A stretch of 64,000 bases of DNA from Epiperipatus broadwayi (lineage: Eukaryota > Onychophora > Udeonychophora > Euonychophora > Peripatidae), in contig JAQFVV010012669.1 in the NCBI GenBank assembly GCA_028023455.1, positions 60,001 through 124,000 on the forward strand. Reading direction: 5' to 3'. Made by a program: the position numbers and the translations under genes. Position 1 is the stretch's first letter, and the number at the start of each line of letters is the position of its first letter. Shown piece by piece: positions 37,735 to 49,413 of the stretch. Under the pieces are notes generated by a model. The model did no database searches. It worked only from the letters and a program-made list of their open reading frames with translations, and had not been told where the DNA came from.

Positions 37735-40384
37735 AATAGTTTATAGAGTTCTTGCTTCCTGAGCTAGACTAGCACATAATGTTTAGTTAAAGAGATTAGG
37801 GGTTTAGGTTGGTGTTTGGGCATTGATAATCCTGGATGATGCAAAGATATATCCTTTAAAGTCCATGTACTACATTTTAATTTATTTTTATTTGAAGTTA
37901 AGTTTATAGTTGGCTAGAACATTAATAGTACTAGGTGGCCAGAGCATTGATGATGATCATCATGTTTCAGTATCCCAGTATTAGTTTTTATTGATATATT
38001 CTGATGGATTCACAGTTAAATCTATGCATCCAAATTATTGTTTGCATTTCTGCCCTGAGTTTGGCAGTGACTAGATAATTAACCTGTCTAAAGTGGACCT
38101 TTTTCAAATCCGGTCACGAGATTGACTTGATTTTTTTATCTGTTCTTTTTTGATTGATTGCTGATGAGTAATGTATTGTTCTTTCGTAATGCTGGTGTTT
38201 CAACTTATCATGCTGACTCCCTAATCTTATTCACTGCTTTTATATCTATTCTGTATTTCTTTTCTATTTAATTTGATGTGTTTAATGGGGATGATGATAA
38301 AGTATTTGACATCTCCCCATGTTCACCCCTATATTCATTCCGTACTGTTACAAATGATTTTTCATCTCCCCTATATTGCTGTCTTCACTTTGGACCATTA
38401 CAATATACATATTATAATGGAGAGGAAAATGGCTGTGTTATGTATATTTTATATAACTGCTACACATTAAACAATTCAAAACAAAACAACACTCTCCATA
38501 TAGTAGTGCCATCTTGTGATAGTGATCATGTGATGTTTAGTGGTTTGCTACACATTAGCTGATATTTTATGTTAACAGAATAAATTATAAGGAATATATA
38601 TATATTTGTCATATTATTCATATTTATTTGATATACAAATTGAAAAGCATATGAAACACTTGAATGAGAAGCTATAAAGATTCCAAAAATTATTATACGC
38701 TAAGCGCTTTCAAGGCCATTTGCGTCATATTCATAGCGGTAATGCGAGATGCAGAACGAGGAAATAGGGCAAGGAAACAAAGCCGTATGCAAAATGTATT
38801 CAAATGAGCTAGATAGTCCAACGTATGAAAAAGTTGTTAAATATTTAATTAAACATAAAGATCCTAAAGTTAGTTCTCATTTAATAATTAGGTATATGAT
38901 GATTATTAAACCATGTGTTTTTATTTTGTAAAGACCATATGAAGAAATTCTAAAAGAAATACTAGTTATATTTCTTGATTGTCATTAATATATTACCATC
39001 TATATGAGGGTCAAATTAAGGCACATCATTTAAATAGCTTCATTTATAATTGTAATATACCAAATAGATTCCTGAAGATCTATGTTTCATCGTTAAAAAC
39101 TGTATATGATGAAGTAATACTTTCATCATAATCTAATTTTTTTCCCATTAGCATGTTGACATATTTTTCAACCTAGAGCATAAATATGCAAGCAATTTAT
39201 ATACGTAATAGACATGAGATAAGATTTAAATAACAATGGTATGGATACTAAATTTAGCATTAAGTAACAGAAATAAGTCATTTATTAAAACAATTTGTTT
39301 AATTAAAAATTATCTATAATTATATTTATGCATTGGTATAATGAACATAAAGCCCTGAACCAATGTATCAGAAAAATATTGCAAGTGCTTTTTCAGATTC
39401 TTTTATGATTTATTTTAGCAATGTTTACCATTTTTTGATTGACCTCTTAAATGATTTTTTTTTAAAATTTTGTAAGATATGCCTCCAACTTTGCTTGATT
39501 TTTCAACTTCATTTTTTGTTTCATCTCTTAAATCATTTTTTGTTTTGTTACAGATTCTTCTTGTTATTTTCTTTTAACATTCTAGCTATCACTTTTTGAT
39601 TTTTTTTTCATTTCTTACATCAGATGATTCACTTTTTTATTCTGATGAGTGATTCTTCTCTCTATTTCTTTAAACATTTTTATCAAAATCGTCATATCGT
39701 ATTTCATTGAGATTTGTGCCTTTAACACTTTTACTTCTCATTTTTTATCTATAATATCCAGTATCTCTTCAGTTTCTATTTTATTTTCATTATTTATTTT
39801 GTCAGTTTTCATTATGGTTTGTTACTTCAGCTCTTTTACTTTTTGTCATTCTTGATTGCTAATATTTCCTAGTGCCTCTAGAATTTTTTTTATCGCAATT
39901 AATTGCTTTTTTATTTTCCATATTTTCTTCCTGCTGCATTTTTGCTTTTATTTTTGATTGTATTAACAATACTTTATTTAGGATATTTTTATTTATTTTT
40001 TATCCTTTATTAAATAGTGTACTGTCCATCACCCTCTCTATGAATTCTCCTTCTAAATCTGATATCCATGCCTAAATCTATTATTTTTCTGCTATTTCTA
40101 TACTTTGATGATCTTAAAGAACTTATTTGCCTATCTATCCGATTAAATGCCTATTTCTAATATTAACTATGAATTTTTTTATATTTCTTTTACTATTATT
40201 TTCATTTTCTTACCAGCTTGCTTATTTATTTGTACTATTTTTTGTCATTCCCATATATATACTAATTTGTAGTTTCTATTCTATTTTTTGACATAGATCA
40301 TTTGTATCAGACATTTAAAATTAATTTTTTTATCTTACTGTTGCATTTATACTTAGATTACTGAACCAATTAATTATTGAATAA
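37735..40384 (+). mobile_element. left arm of the giant inverted repeat
   Basis: This arm is, in reverse complement, the same sequence as 40580-43830 without its inserted element. Paired landmarks, left and right, include GCAAGTGCTTTTTCAGATTC (39380) with GAATCTGAAAAAGCACTTGC (42434), TTGATGATGATCATCA with its inverse near 43620, and CTTTAAAGTCCATG with CATGGACTTTAAAAG. Relative to the right arm it carries small insertions at about 38468-38558 (flanked by GCTACACATTA on both sides) and 38635-38820. The outer end near 37735 is placed by comparison with the 17840 copy and is approximate. Reverse-strand coding remnants match those described for the right arm. Confidence 0.85.
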
Positions 40385-40831
40385 ATGATAACTTTTGTTG
40401 ATACTTATCTACAGCCATAGGTATTAAGTACCATGTTGATTGCCATTTTATATAATGGAAGGAAAAATGAATAAATATATAACTGTGAATTAGTCAATAT
40501 AGCGATATGTAGGTATCTGCTGTATTGATCATATTTAATGAGTCTATATGAAAGTTATTAAATGTTTTATTAAAGATTCTCAATAGTTAATTAGTTCGAT
40601 AATGTAAGTATACAATTAAAAGTAAGATAAAAAAAAATTATGTAAATAAGCGATACAAGTGATGTATGCCAAGAAATAGAATAGAAACTATAAATTAGTA
40701 TATATATACGAATGTTAAAAAAATAGTACAAATAAATAAGTAAGTAGACAAGAAAATAAAAGTAATATTAAAGGAAATTAATAGTTAATATTAGAAATAG
40801 GCATGTCATAGGACAGATAGGCCATTAGGTT

Positions 40832-41716
40832 GGCCTCATACTTATGACAATCCATCCCGCTTAATGGTGTTCTTGCTAGCCAAAAGTAGTTGAAAGTACC
40901 GTTTATCAGGCACAGCTTCTCAATTGCTATCAGTAATTGAGTGCTAGCAATTGAGTCTTTTGGCTAATGGTGGCCAGCAGCGTGCTTTGCGATCAATTGC
41001 TCTCACAATTCACACTTAGCTTACTGTATCAGTTAGCTCTGATACGTGTTGTTTACCATTTGCTGACACTTAACATATTGCTAAGTTATCATGATAGGAT
41101 GTGAATAATTGAAATGACAGAAAGTGAAACAATATTCGCTCAGAAGTAATTATTTTCAAACCTAAATGAATTATTATAAGGTCCTTCAAATTGTCACACT
41201 GTACCCAATGTACCCCCCCCCCCTAAACGCATTAAAATTAGGAAATATGGCGATTCAGCATACCTGAATCTAATGTCTCATACGTTGCAAGAGCTTTGTT
41301 GGTGAAAAAATGGCTACTTGTGAAAAAAAGTCTTAATTAAATCAACGTTAGTGAAAAAACACGGTATTAACAAATGAACATTTTGCAAATATATTCAATT
41401 ACTTCCCCCCCCCCCCCCAAAAAAAAAAACCTAACCTAAACAAACATTTCTTACAAAACAAAAAAATATTGGTTATTTAAAAAAACTAAAATAAAGGAAC
41501 ATTTATTATAAAACAAAAAAAAAATTGCTTATTAATTAAAAATCTATAACATTAGTTTAAAAAATAATAAAATAATGTAATTTTAAAGAGTTGTCTGTGT
41601 TCTGTTTATTTGTTAAAATATTAAAGAAAATGTAATGGCCAGGTAACGTTATATCGATGTGTTTTGTTGGAGGAACAATGCCATCAAGCGGGATGGATTG
41701 TCATAAGTAGAGTACC
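40832..41716. mobile_element. 885-base TIR element nested in the right arm
   Basis: Its ends pair as GGCCTCATACTTATGACAAT... with ...ATTGTCATAAGTAGAGTACC, continuing into CCATCCCGCTTAATGG / CCATCAAGCGGGATGG. The flanks ATTAGGTT (40824-40831) and AATAGGTT (41717-41724) form an 8 bp target duplication with one mismatch. The left arm at the matching place lacks this block, which proves insertion after the inverted repeat formed. The interior is A/T-rich with poly-C runs (41211-41222, 41405-41418) and no transposase. Its ends hold CCCGCTTAATGGTGTT and, inverted, CCCGCTTGATGGCATTGTT, again close to the 11.5 kb motif. Confidence 0.85.
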
Positions 41717-41724
41717 AATAGGTT

Positions 41725-42480
41725 TTTAAGATCATCAAAGTAAAGAAATAGCAGGAAAACAATGGATTTAGACATGGGTATCAGAATTAGAAAGAGAATG
41801 CATCGAGGGAGTGATGATAGTGCACTATTTAATAAAGAGTAAAAAATAAATAAAAGGATCCCAATTAAATAAATGTTAATGCTATTAAAAGTAAAAACAA
41901 AAATGCAACTGGCAGGAAATATGGAAAATAAAAAAGCAATTAATTGCGATAAATAAATTCTAGAAGCACTAGGAATAATTAGCAATGAAGAATGACAAAA
42001 AGCAAAAGAGCTGAAGTAAGAAATTATAATGGAAACTGACAAAATAAATAAAGAAAATAAAACAGAAATTGAAGAGATACTGGATAATATTATAGATAAA
42101 AAATGAGATGATAAAGTATCAGAGCCACAAATCTCAAGGAAAAGTGATATAATGATGATTTTGATAAAAATGTTTAAAGAAATGGAGAGAAAAATCCCAC
42201 AACAGAATAAAAATGAATTGTCTGATGTTGTAAGAAATGAAAAGAAATCAGGAGGTGATGGCTAGAATGTTAAAAGAAAAATCAGTAACAAAACAAAAAA
42301 ATGTTGATGAGATGAAACAAGAAATGAAGTTGAAAGATCCAAGCAAAGTTGGAGAACATGTCTTACAAAATTAAAGAAAATCATTTAAGAAATCAATCAA
42401 AAAATGGCAAACATGGCTAAAGAAATCATAAAAGAATCTGAAAAAGCACTTGCAATATTTTTCTGGCACATTAGTTCAGA
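41725..42480 (+). pseudogene. unrecognised coiled-coil-like coding remnant
   Basis: On the + strand of the right arm, and on the minus strand of the left arm, short open runs share a protein-like signal that is conserved better than the third codon positions. In the left-arm copy a piece reads SDLEGEFIERVMDSTLFNKG, then a lysine-rich run. In the right-arm copy the pieces include ENKTEIEEILDNIIDKK, IKMFKEMERKIPQQNKNELS and MANMAKEIIKESEKALAIFF. The composition (E, K, I, N) and spacing suggest helical coiled coil. Stops and frameshifts interrupt both copies. I do not recognise the family. It could be an accessory ORF of the repeated element. A further coding-like piece (ALAEKYVNMLIGNKLGNYDE) lies near 42670. 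Confidence 0.45.
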
Positions 42481-43021
42481 GGCTTTATGTTCATTATATC
42501 AGTGCATACATATAATCATGGATAATTTTAATTAACCAAATCGTTTTAATAAATGATGTATTTCTGTTATTAATGCTAAATTTAGTATTTACGTTAATCT
42601 TATTTAAATCTTTTTTCCTGGCCATTATGTATTTAAATAGCTTGTTTATGTTTTTGAGCATGCTTATGCTCTAGCTGAGAAATATGTTAATATGCTAATT
42701 GGAAATAAATTAGGAAATTATGATGAGAGTATTACTACTTCATCATCTGTAGTTTTTAATAAAGAAATACAGTGTTTGAGGAATCTGTTTGGTATATTAT
42801 GATTATAAATGAAGTTACTAAGATGATGTGATTTAATCTGGCCCTTATATAGATGATTATATATTAATGTCAATCAGGAAATATAACTAGTATTGCTTTT
42901 AGAATTTTTTCGTATGGTTTTTACAAGACAAAAACACACGGTTTGATGATCATCATCTATCTCTATGTTTAACAAAATATTTAACAACTTTTTCATATTA
43001 ACAAATAAATATGAATGATGT

Positions 43022-43024
<3 letters not shown>

Positions 43025-43054
<30 letters not shown>
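43025..43054. repeat. (TA)n microsatellite
   Basis: About 15 uninterrupted TA units are present in the right arm. The left arm has a much shorter tract at the paired place (about 38599). Confidence 0.9.
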
Positions 43055-43057
<3 letters not shown>

Positions 43058-45344
43058 CCTTATAGTTTATTCTGTTAATGTAAAATATCAGCTAATGTGT
43101 GGCAGTTATATAAAATATACATTTCTACACAGCCATATATTTATCTATTTACTTCTTCATTATAATATATATATATATTGTAATGGTACAGAGTGAAGAG
43201 ATTAATATAGAGATGTGAAATCATTTGTAACAATATGAAATGAATATAGGAGTGAACATGGGGAGATGTCAAACACTTCATCATCATTCCCATTAAATAC
43301 GTCAAATTAAATAGAAATGAAATACAGAATAGGTATAGAAGCAGTCAATAAGAATAGAGAGTCAGCATGTTAATTGTGACACCAGCATTACATAATAATA
43401 ATCATTACTCATCAGCAATCAATCAAAAAAGAACAGTCAAAAAATCAAGTCAACCTTGTGAATGGATTTGAGAAAGGTCCACTATAGACAGGCTAATTAT
43501 TTAGCCACTGCCAAACTCAGGACAGAAATACAAACAATAATTTGGATTCATAGACTTAAGTGCTAATCCATCAAAATATAACAATAAAAAAAATAATGCT
43601 GGGATACTGAAGCATACTGATCATCATCAATGCTCTGGCCACCTAAATACTATTAATGTACTATCCAATTATTAATTTAATTTTTAATAAAAAATAAATT
43701 AAAGTGTAGTGTATGGACTTTAAAAGATATATCTTTGCGCCATCCAGGGTTATCATTTCGATGTCCAAACACGAACCCAAATCCCTAGTCTTTAAGTAAT
43801 TGATTGTGCAGTAATTTATTCAAGGTCTTCTTGTTGCCAATCCGAATGCTCAATTAATGAAATTATTGGAATGTTGCTCACCATTATGGAAACAATAACA
43901 TATATAAAAATAGTAATGCATAAATTAAAAATGGAAATTGTAAGTGCATATTTGGAAAAAATGTATGGAGGCTTTCCTGATATTAATGGAGAAGTTTAAA
44001 AAAAAAAATTGTTCAAGCATCATAAGATCTCAATACTTGTGCATTTGGTGGCATTATTATTCAGGAAGTTACCAAATATATTGAAGACTATAAAGAAATT
44101 TTTAAAGATGAAGAATTACAAAACTTTTGAATCGTAGTAGAAAAAATGAAAAAAAGAAGAAATCAGAAATGTGAATGCTAGAAAAATTTAATAAAGTATT
44201 TCTATATACACAAATCTAAAGTATAAAACTATTGAAGATGATTTTTGAATAGAAGACAGCATTAGACTCTCACATATGATCACCAAAGTTTATAACTGCA
44301 AGATAATTGCAAAATTATTTTAATGAATTTACAGGGATTATAAAACAACTTATCATCAGGGAAGATTTTTTTTTTAAAAAAAGAAAAACAATGTAGAAGA
44401 TAACTTCATAAATTTAGTCGGCTTCAATCTTTATCCTAAATTTTCTAGAGAGTAAAGAGGCTAATTTATTTGCTTTATTTAATATTCAAATATAATGATC
44501 TTTTGATATAATGTCAGAAAATCAGTAATCTAATGTGATGCCATAATGTTCCTATCATTCATCTTACTTTATCACCTAGCTATCCATTATCAACAACTTT
44601 TATCAAAGACGATTGAAGAAAACAGTTACAGAAAGTTCTAATATTTTTGAGGGAACATAAAATGGTTAGATGAAAATATTAACACATTATTTAGATGGGA
44701 ATATATTTCAGTGCTAAACAGTATACATATGCTATACATTCTTTCAATTTATTCAAGTTACATTATTTTTTAATGCACATAATTTAAAATTTGTACATAG
44801 GTATAGTACATATTAAAAGTCTGAAGTCAAACAGTGATATATGGAGATGATAGAAGCAGAAAATATAAAAAGTAAAGGATATATTGTTTCTTTTCTCCCA
44901 TTTCACTACTATCAACTTATTATTTACCAGATAAATAAATATATAATTAATAATATATCACATGAGTAACACAAGTATGTATTTATCATAAGCTGTAAAT
45001 AAATTTAAAGTATTTCATACTGGATGTGACTAAATAAAGATTCAATCTCAGAATAAAAGATATTTGCCTATAGAGTCACAAGAATACGTTTTGCTTATTT
45101 TAATATCTCTCTGTCTCCCTTTGTATTCAACAACAAAATAACAACAATCTTACTTGATAATTAAAGATACTTGTAATCTAGCCACAACTTTCTTGTGAAA
45201 ATCACAGACAAATTTGTTTTTCTCAGTGCTGGCCTAAGTAGTCAGTTTGAACATAATGTTTTCACTATGAGAACAAGAATCTCATAAGATATCCATTTAA
45301 TAACCAAATAATATTTATTAATTAATAATATGAATTAAATTAGA

Positions 45345-46870
45345 TACTTATGTAGTTTGCCTGCTGGAACATCTGTTTTTTTTTTAATAATTAATTTTCT
45401 AAGGCTTACAGTACATCGTATAAACAATATGGCTGACTCTTAAGTTATTATATTCAATACTTATGGTTTTTTTTTATTTATTAAAATGATAAAGAAACAC
45501 AAAAGTCCAAAAAGTTGTAATTCAAAAATTTTTTAATGTAAATAAAAAAAAAACATCATTTAGTAGATTATAACAAATGTGCAGACCAACATCACTCTTC
45601 GGGTGGGCACTATCCTATAATTTTGAAAATATTCCATTGCACCTTGTTCTGCTGATGAAATATTCTAAATTTTAATTATATTTCCAGTTCTGTCGATGAA
45701 ATATTCCAGATTTTAATCATATTTCCAAAAATGATACTCTAAAGAAGGAATGTTAATTAATTAAAAGAACCACATATAAGCTAATGTTTAAAAAAATTAC
45801 GATAATTTGACACTTATTATCTAATAGCCTCATGCTAATAATTTTAATCATATTTCCAGTTCTGTCAATGAAATATTCCAGATTTTAATCATGTTTCCAA
45901 AAATGATATGATAAAGGAGGAATGTTAAAAAACATTACAATAATTTGTCACTTGTTATCTGTTAGTCTCGTGTTAATAATTTTGAAAATATTTCAGTGCA
46001 TCTTGTTCTGTCGACGAAATGAAATATTCCAAATTTTATAATTTTACACATGGGCTACTGAATGCTTAAAGAATGACAATTTTAGCGCCACATGTTAAGT
46101 GTTGAGCATGTGTTAATGTTTGAACTTTATGTTCTAAATGGAATTTATTGGAAAATGTTTTCAAATTTTTTTAAAAGTGACAATCGATGTAGAATTGTGA
46201 ATGTAATTTATTAAAAAAATTGAGATTAGTCCTGCCATAAATTCCATTCACAAGATAAATTCAAAATATTAACACTCTGTAAACACTTAACATGAGGCTA
46301 ACAGATAATGTGACAAATTATCGTTTACACAGTTTTTTTAACATTTCTTTTTTACTGTATCATTTTTGGAAATATAATTATAATCTGGAATATTTCATTG
46401 ACAGAACTGGAAATATGATTAAAATTTGGAATTTTTATTGTCAGAACAAGATGCAGTGGAATATTTTCAAATTTACGGGATAGTGCTTGCTCAAAAAGTG
46501 AAGTCTGCCTACACGTTTGTTACACTTTACTTAATCATGTTTTATTTTTATTTTCTTTACTGCATTTACATGTTACTCGCAACCTTTTGGATTTTTGTGT
46601 GTTTCAGTGGATTATTTTCAAAATTACGGGATAATTCCCATCCGAAAAATGATGTCAGTCTGCACGTTTGCTATAGTCTATTAAAGGATGTTTTTTTTTA
46701 AAAAAAATTTATTTATTGTATTTACATTAAAATTTTTTTGAATACAACCCTTTGGAATGCGATAACTTAGAGTCAGTCATATTGTTTATACCATGTATTC
46801 CGAGCCCCTGAAAATGGATTATTAAAAAAAAAATGGATGGCAAGCTTCTGGCTGGCAAAGTACATAAGTA
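45345..46870. mobile_element. 1.5 kb foldback / TIR element
   Basis: The left end TACTTATGTAGTTTGCCTGC (45345) pairs with the right end ...GCTGGCAAAGTACATAAGTA (ending 46870). Inside, ATAAACAATATGGCTGACTC (45421) is inverted at 46770 (GAGTCAGTCATATTGTTTAT). The interior repeats AGTTCTGTC(G/A)(A/G)TGAAATATTCCAGATTTTAATCATRTTTCCAAAAATGAT several times in both orientations (45640-46040 and 46370-46480). The MITE at 55086-55474 has the same ends and subterminal sequence. No transposase is present. Confidence 0.78.
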
Positions 46871-49310
46871 CATTAAATTACTTTTAATAACAACAAAAAA
46901 GCAAATAAATAAAACAAAATAAACAACTCTTAATTCACATATTTTGGGCTTATGGATCATATGGAATTCTTTATAGTTGAAAATTATATAACCAATATTT
47001 GATATCCAATTCCTATTAAAATGCTATCAAGTATACAATTCCATTTATAATCTATATTTTTATATCATTATTTTACTTACAATTGCAATGTTTCTGCATC
47101 ATGTCATTAGTTAAAGGTAAAGATATGTGGATGTTATGATAAAATATTGAGATGTAAGACAATAATTAAATTCTATGTCCTGTGTGTATTGTCAATCTGC
47201 TAGTAACCATGAATCTGAATTAAATGTTGGAGTTTTAAGAAATTGCTTTAATAACAATATATTTTAACTAATAATTTATTATATGGTAATAACTGTCATG
47301 ATGAAAACATCTTAAAATTTCATATTTATTCAATAATACTACATAGTAAAAGCTAACAAATGATTAATCTTATCTTTTTTTTTTAGATTTTTGATTAAGC
47401 AGACCATCTATGACCAGGTGAAAGGCCTACATCTTCCTATATCAATTATATCATAAAATAATGATGATAATAAAGCATCACCCTAAAATAAACTTGGAAT
47501 TCTGTGATGACAGTATTCTTGTTGCTGTCCTTCATATGGAAATCTCACATCTTCTAAATAAACTCCAAATAGGAAACACTATCTTTTTTAACTTTATTAA
47601 TGCTTTTAAAATATTAATATATTATCTTTACAACTTTATATTATCTCATTATCACTTTTAAAGTCATTGCATTGAAATACCAACTTTAACTTAAACTTTA
47701 TGCAGTGATTGGTATAACTAAGAAAACTCTGATTAATTGCCTTTCATATAAAATTTGTTTCATGATAAATCATGCAATATTAGCTGCTTACCATAAATAT
47801 ATTACACTTTAAAATATATAAATCTTAGCAAAGTAGAAAATGTCATTCCATAAAATTGTGGAGACAATTAATACTTCAAATATTCATTTTATTATAAAAA
47901 ATGATAATTTAAACTCTTCCAACCATCAGTATCATTATTCACATTTATCCAATATTTAAATGTTTGTATGTATAAAAACAGTAAGGAATCCTCTTTAATT
48001 AAATATCCTATTCAATTAATAAAAATAATTTCAAATGTTAATGTTTGCTGTTAAGTGCAATATTATTAATAACAATTACAATAATTATATGTGTATATTT
48101 AGTATATATTATAATTATATGACTAATACAATAATTTTTTTTTTTAATCAACAATATATTTACAATTGATAAATATTTAAATTTTAAAATGTTTAAAACA
48201 AAAACAATGAAAGGTTCTTCACTGCATTTAAAGAAATATATATTTAAATGATTTAAATGTTGTTTAAAATTTGAAATATTTTCAATATCTAATGCACAAA
48301 ACTATGAAAATACTAAATATAATATATATATAGTTTCTAATCAATTATTTTTTGTAATTTTTAAAATAAATATTTATTAAAACCACAAACTGAATATTTT
48401 TCCCTCTCAGTTATAATTAATAATTTTTTTATTTTTAAATTTAAAAAGTGCATTTGATTGGAGATTGGGTAACATCTAATGCATGATACAGATATGTATT
48501 TTAATCTGTATTAGTATAGTCTATGGATAGTTATTGTTTTATATTCATTTGCCATACAACTTTTGTACAACTATTCAATTTTTGTATAAAATACAGTATA
48601 TTATAGATAAATAAAATTTAAGTTTTAATATTACTTACTTTAATAAGGCTTCTGAATCTATTTTGTTTTTATTAAATACTCAGATGTGACTGTTTTGTTT
48701 TTTATCAATTTCATTGATGAAAATAATTTTCGTAAAGAGCAAATCTGTAAGACTTTCAATTATAAAATGAAAGTTAAAACAATTATGGATTTTATCTTGA
48801 TTAGTCCATAGAATTAGACATTTTATGAAATGTTTAATTCCAGGTTGAATATGAAGCAATTTTTTTATTTTCAGTTTGACTCTAATTGATTTTTGATTAC
48901 AGCATTACTTTATAAGATTTATCTAGCCTTTTTATTTATATAAAAATTAGTTCAATATATCACCCTCGGTACATGCATTATAGTTTGATTATCTCTAGTA
49001 TGGTCAATCCATATTTGCTAAGTATTTGAATTGTATAACTTTTTTTATCTGTGAAACAAAGATGAATTTTATCTTGTGATATATTTTTTATAGATTTAAA
49101 GCAAATTAATTTTAATATATATGGTGAATAAAGTCAATTAGTTTTATATGTTTTATTAAATCAATTGATTAATTATTATTACTCAATTAATTTTTTCAAA
49201 TATGTAAAAATGTGAAATACAAGATGACCAAAATATAATAGAACATTTAGCTTTAATAAGCTATTACTATTATTTTTCTCATGGCTTTATGTTATTGTTT
49301 ATATTTTTAG
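46871..49310. other. A+T-rich intron sequence up to the UBE2W exon
   Basis: No gene or bounded repeat recognised. The background is uniform A/T-rich, ending in the acceptor before 49311. Confidence 0.55.
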
Positions 49311-49413
49311 ATGGATAGTTGAAATGGAAGGTGCAACAGGAACACTTTATGAAGGTGAAAAATTTGAACTGCAGTTTCGGTTTAGCCCTAGATATCCTTT
49401 TGATTCTCCAGAA
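49311..49413 (+). CDS. UBE2W: UBE2W exon (coding exon 3 equivalent)
   Basis: After a TTTTTAG acceptor the first base completes the Gln codon left by the previous exon. The reading continues WIVEMEGATGTLYEGEKFE, then LQFRFSPRYPFDSPE, and ends in phase 0 at the donor GTAAGA (49414). The region covers the first beta strands of the E2 fold. Compared with vertebrate UBE2W it is nearly collinear, and the exon ends at the same place, before the VMFTGENIPVHPHVYS part. The catalytic cysteine and the C-terminal half lie in later exons, which I did not find before 64000, so the gene continues past the window or through more long introns. The coding sequence is intact. Confidence 0.95.

Larger units (their letters stand above)
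40580..43830 (-). mobile_element. right arm of the giant inverted repeat
   Basis: It is the inverse copy of 37735-40384, separated from it by about 195 bases (40385-40579). Without the 885-base insertion at 40832-41716 the arm is about 2.36 kb. Identity is high but not perfect, with many substitutions and small indels, so the arms are old or were two diverged insertions. A (TA)n tract (43025-43054) is expanded here relative to the left arm. The repeated unit carries coding-like remnants but no domain I recognise. A foldback transposon or two opposed insertions of one element would both explain it. Confidence 0.85.
33509..49310 (+). other. UBE2W: UBE2W intron, 15.8 kb, repeat-filled
   Basis: It is bounded by the donor GTGAGT (33509) and an acceptor with a T-rich tract, TTTATATTTTTAG (ending 49310). 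It contains the TIR element 35916-37082, the giant inverted repeat 37735-43830 with its nested 885-base element, and the foldback element 45345-46870. The remaining parts (33509-35915, 43831-45344, 46871-49310) are A/T-rich and show no exon. A transcript of this intron would contain several long self-complementary regions. Confidence 0.85.

Noticed and set aside
38749-38931. 60-codon open frame starting MQNEEIGQGNKAVCK
   Set aside because: It starts inside a block present only in the left arm of the inverted repeat and runs into arm sequence. No domain, and the frame is not kept in the right arm.
39363-40075. Series of hydrophobic open frames on the + strand of the left arm
   Set aside because: They are antisense shadows of the coiled-coil-like coding remnant on the other strand. 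Purine-rich sense sequence gives F/L/S-rich antisense frames.
46426-46701. 91-codon open frame with hydrophobic stretches
   Set aside because: It lies within the interior repeats of the foldback element. The apparent membrane segment comes from T-rich DNA (F, L, Y codons).
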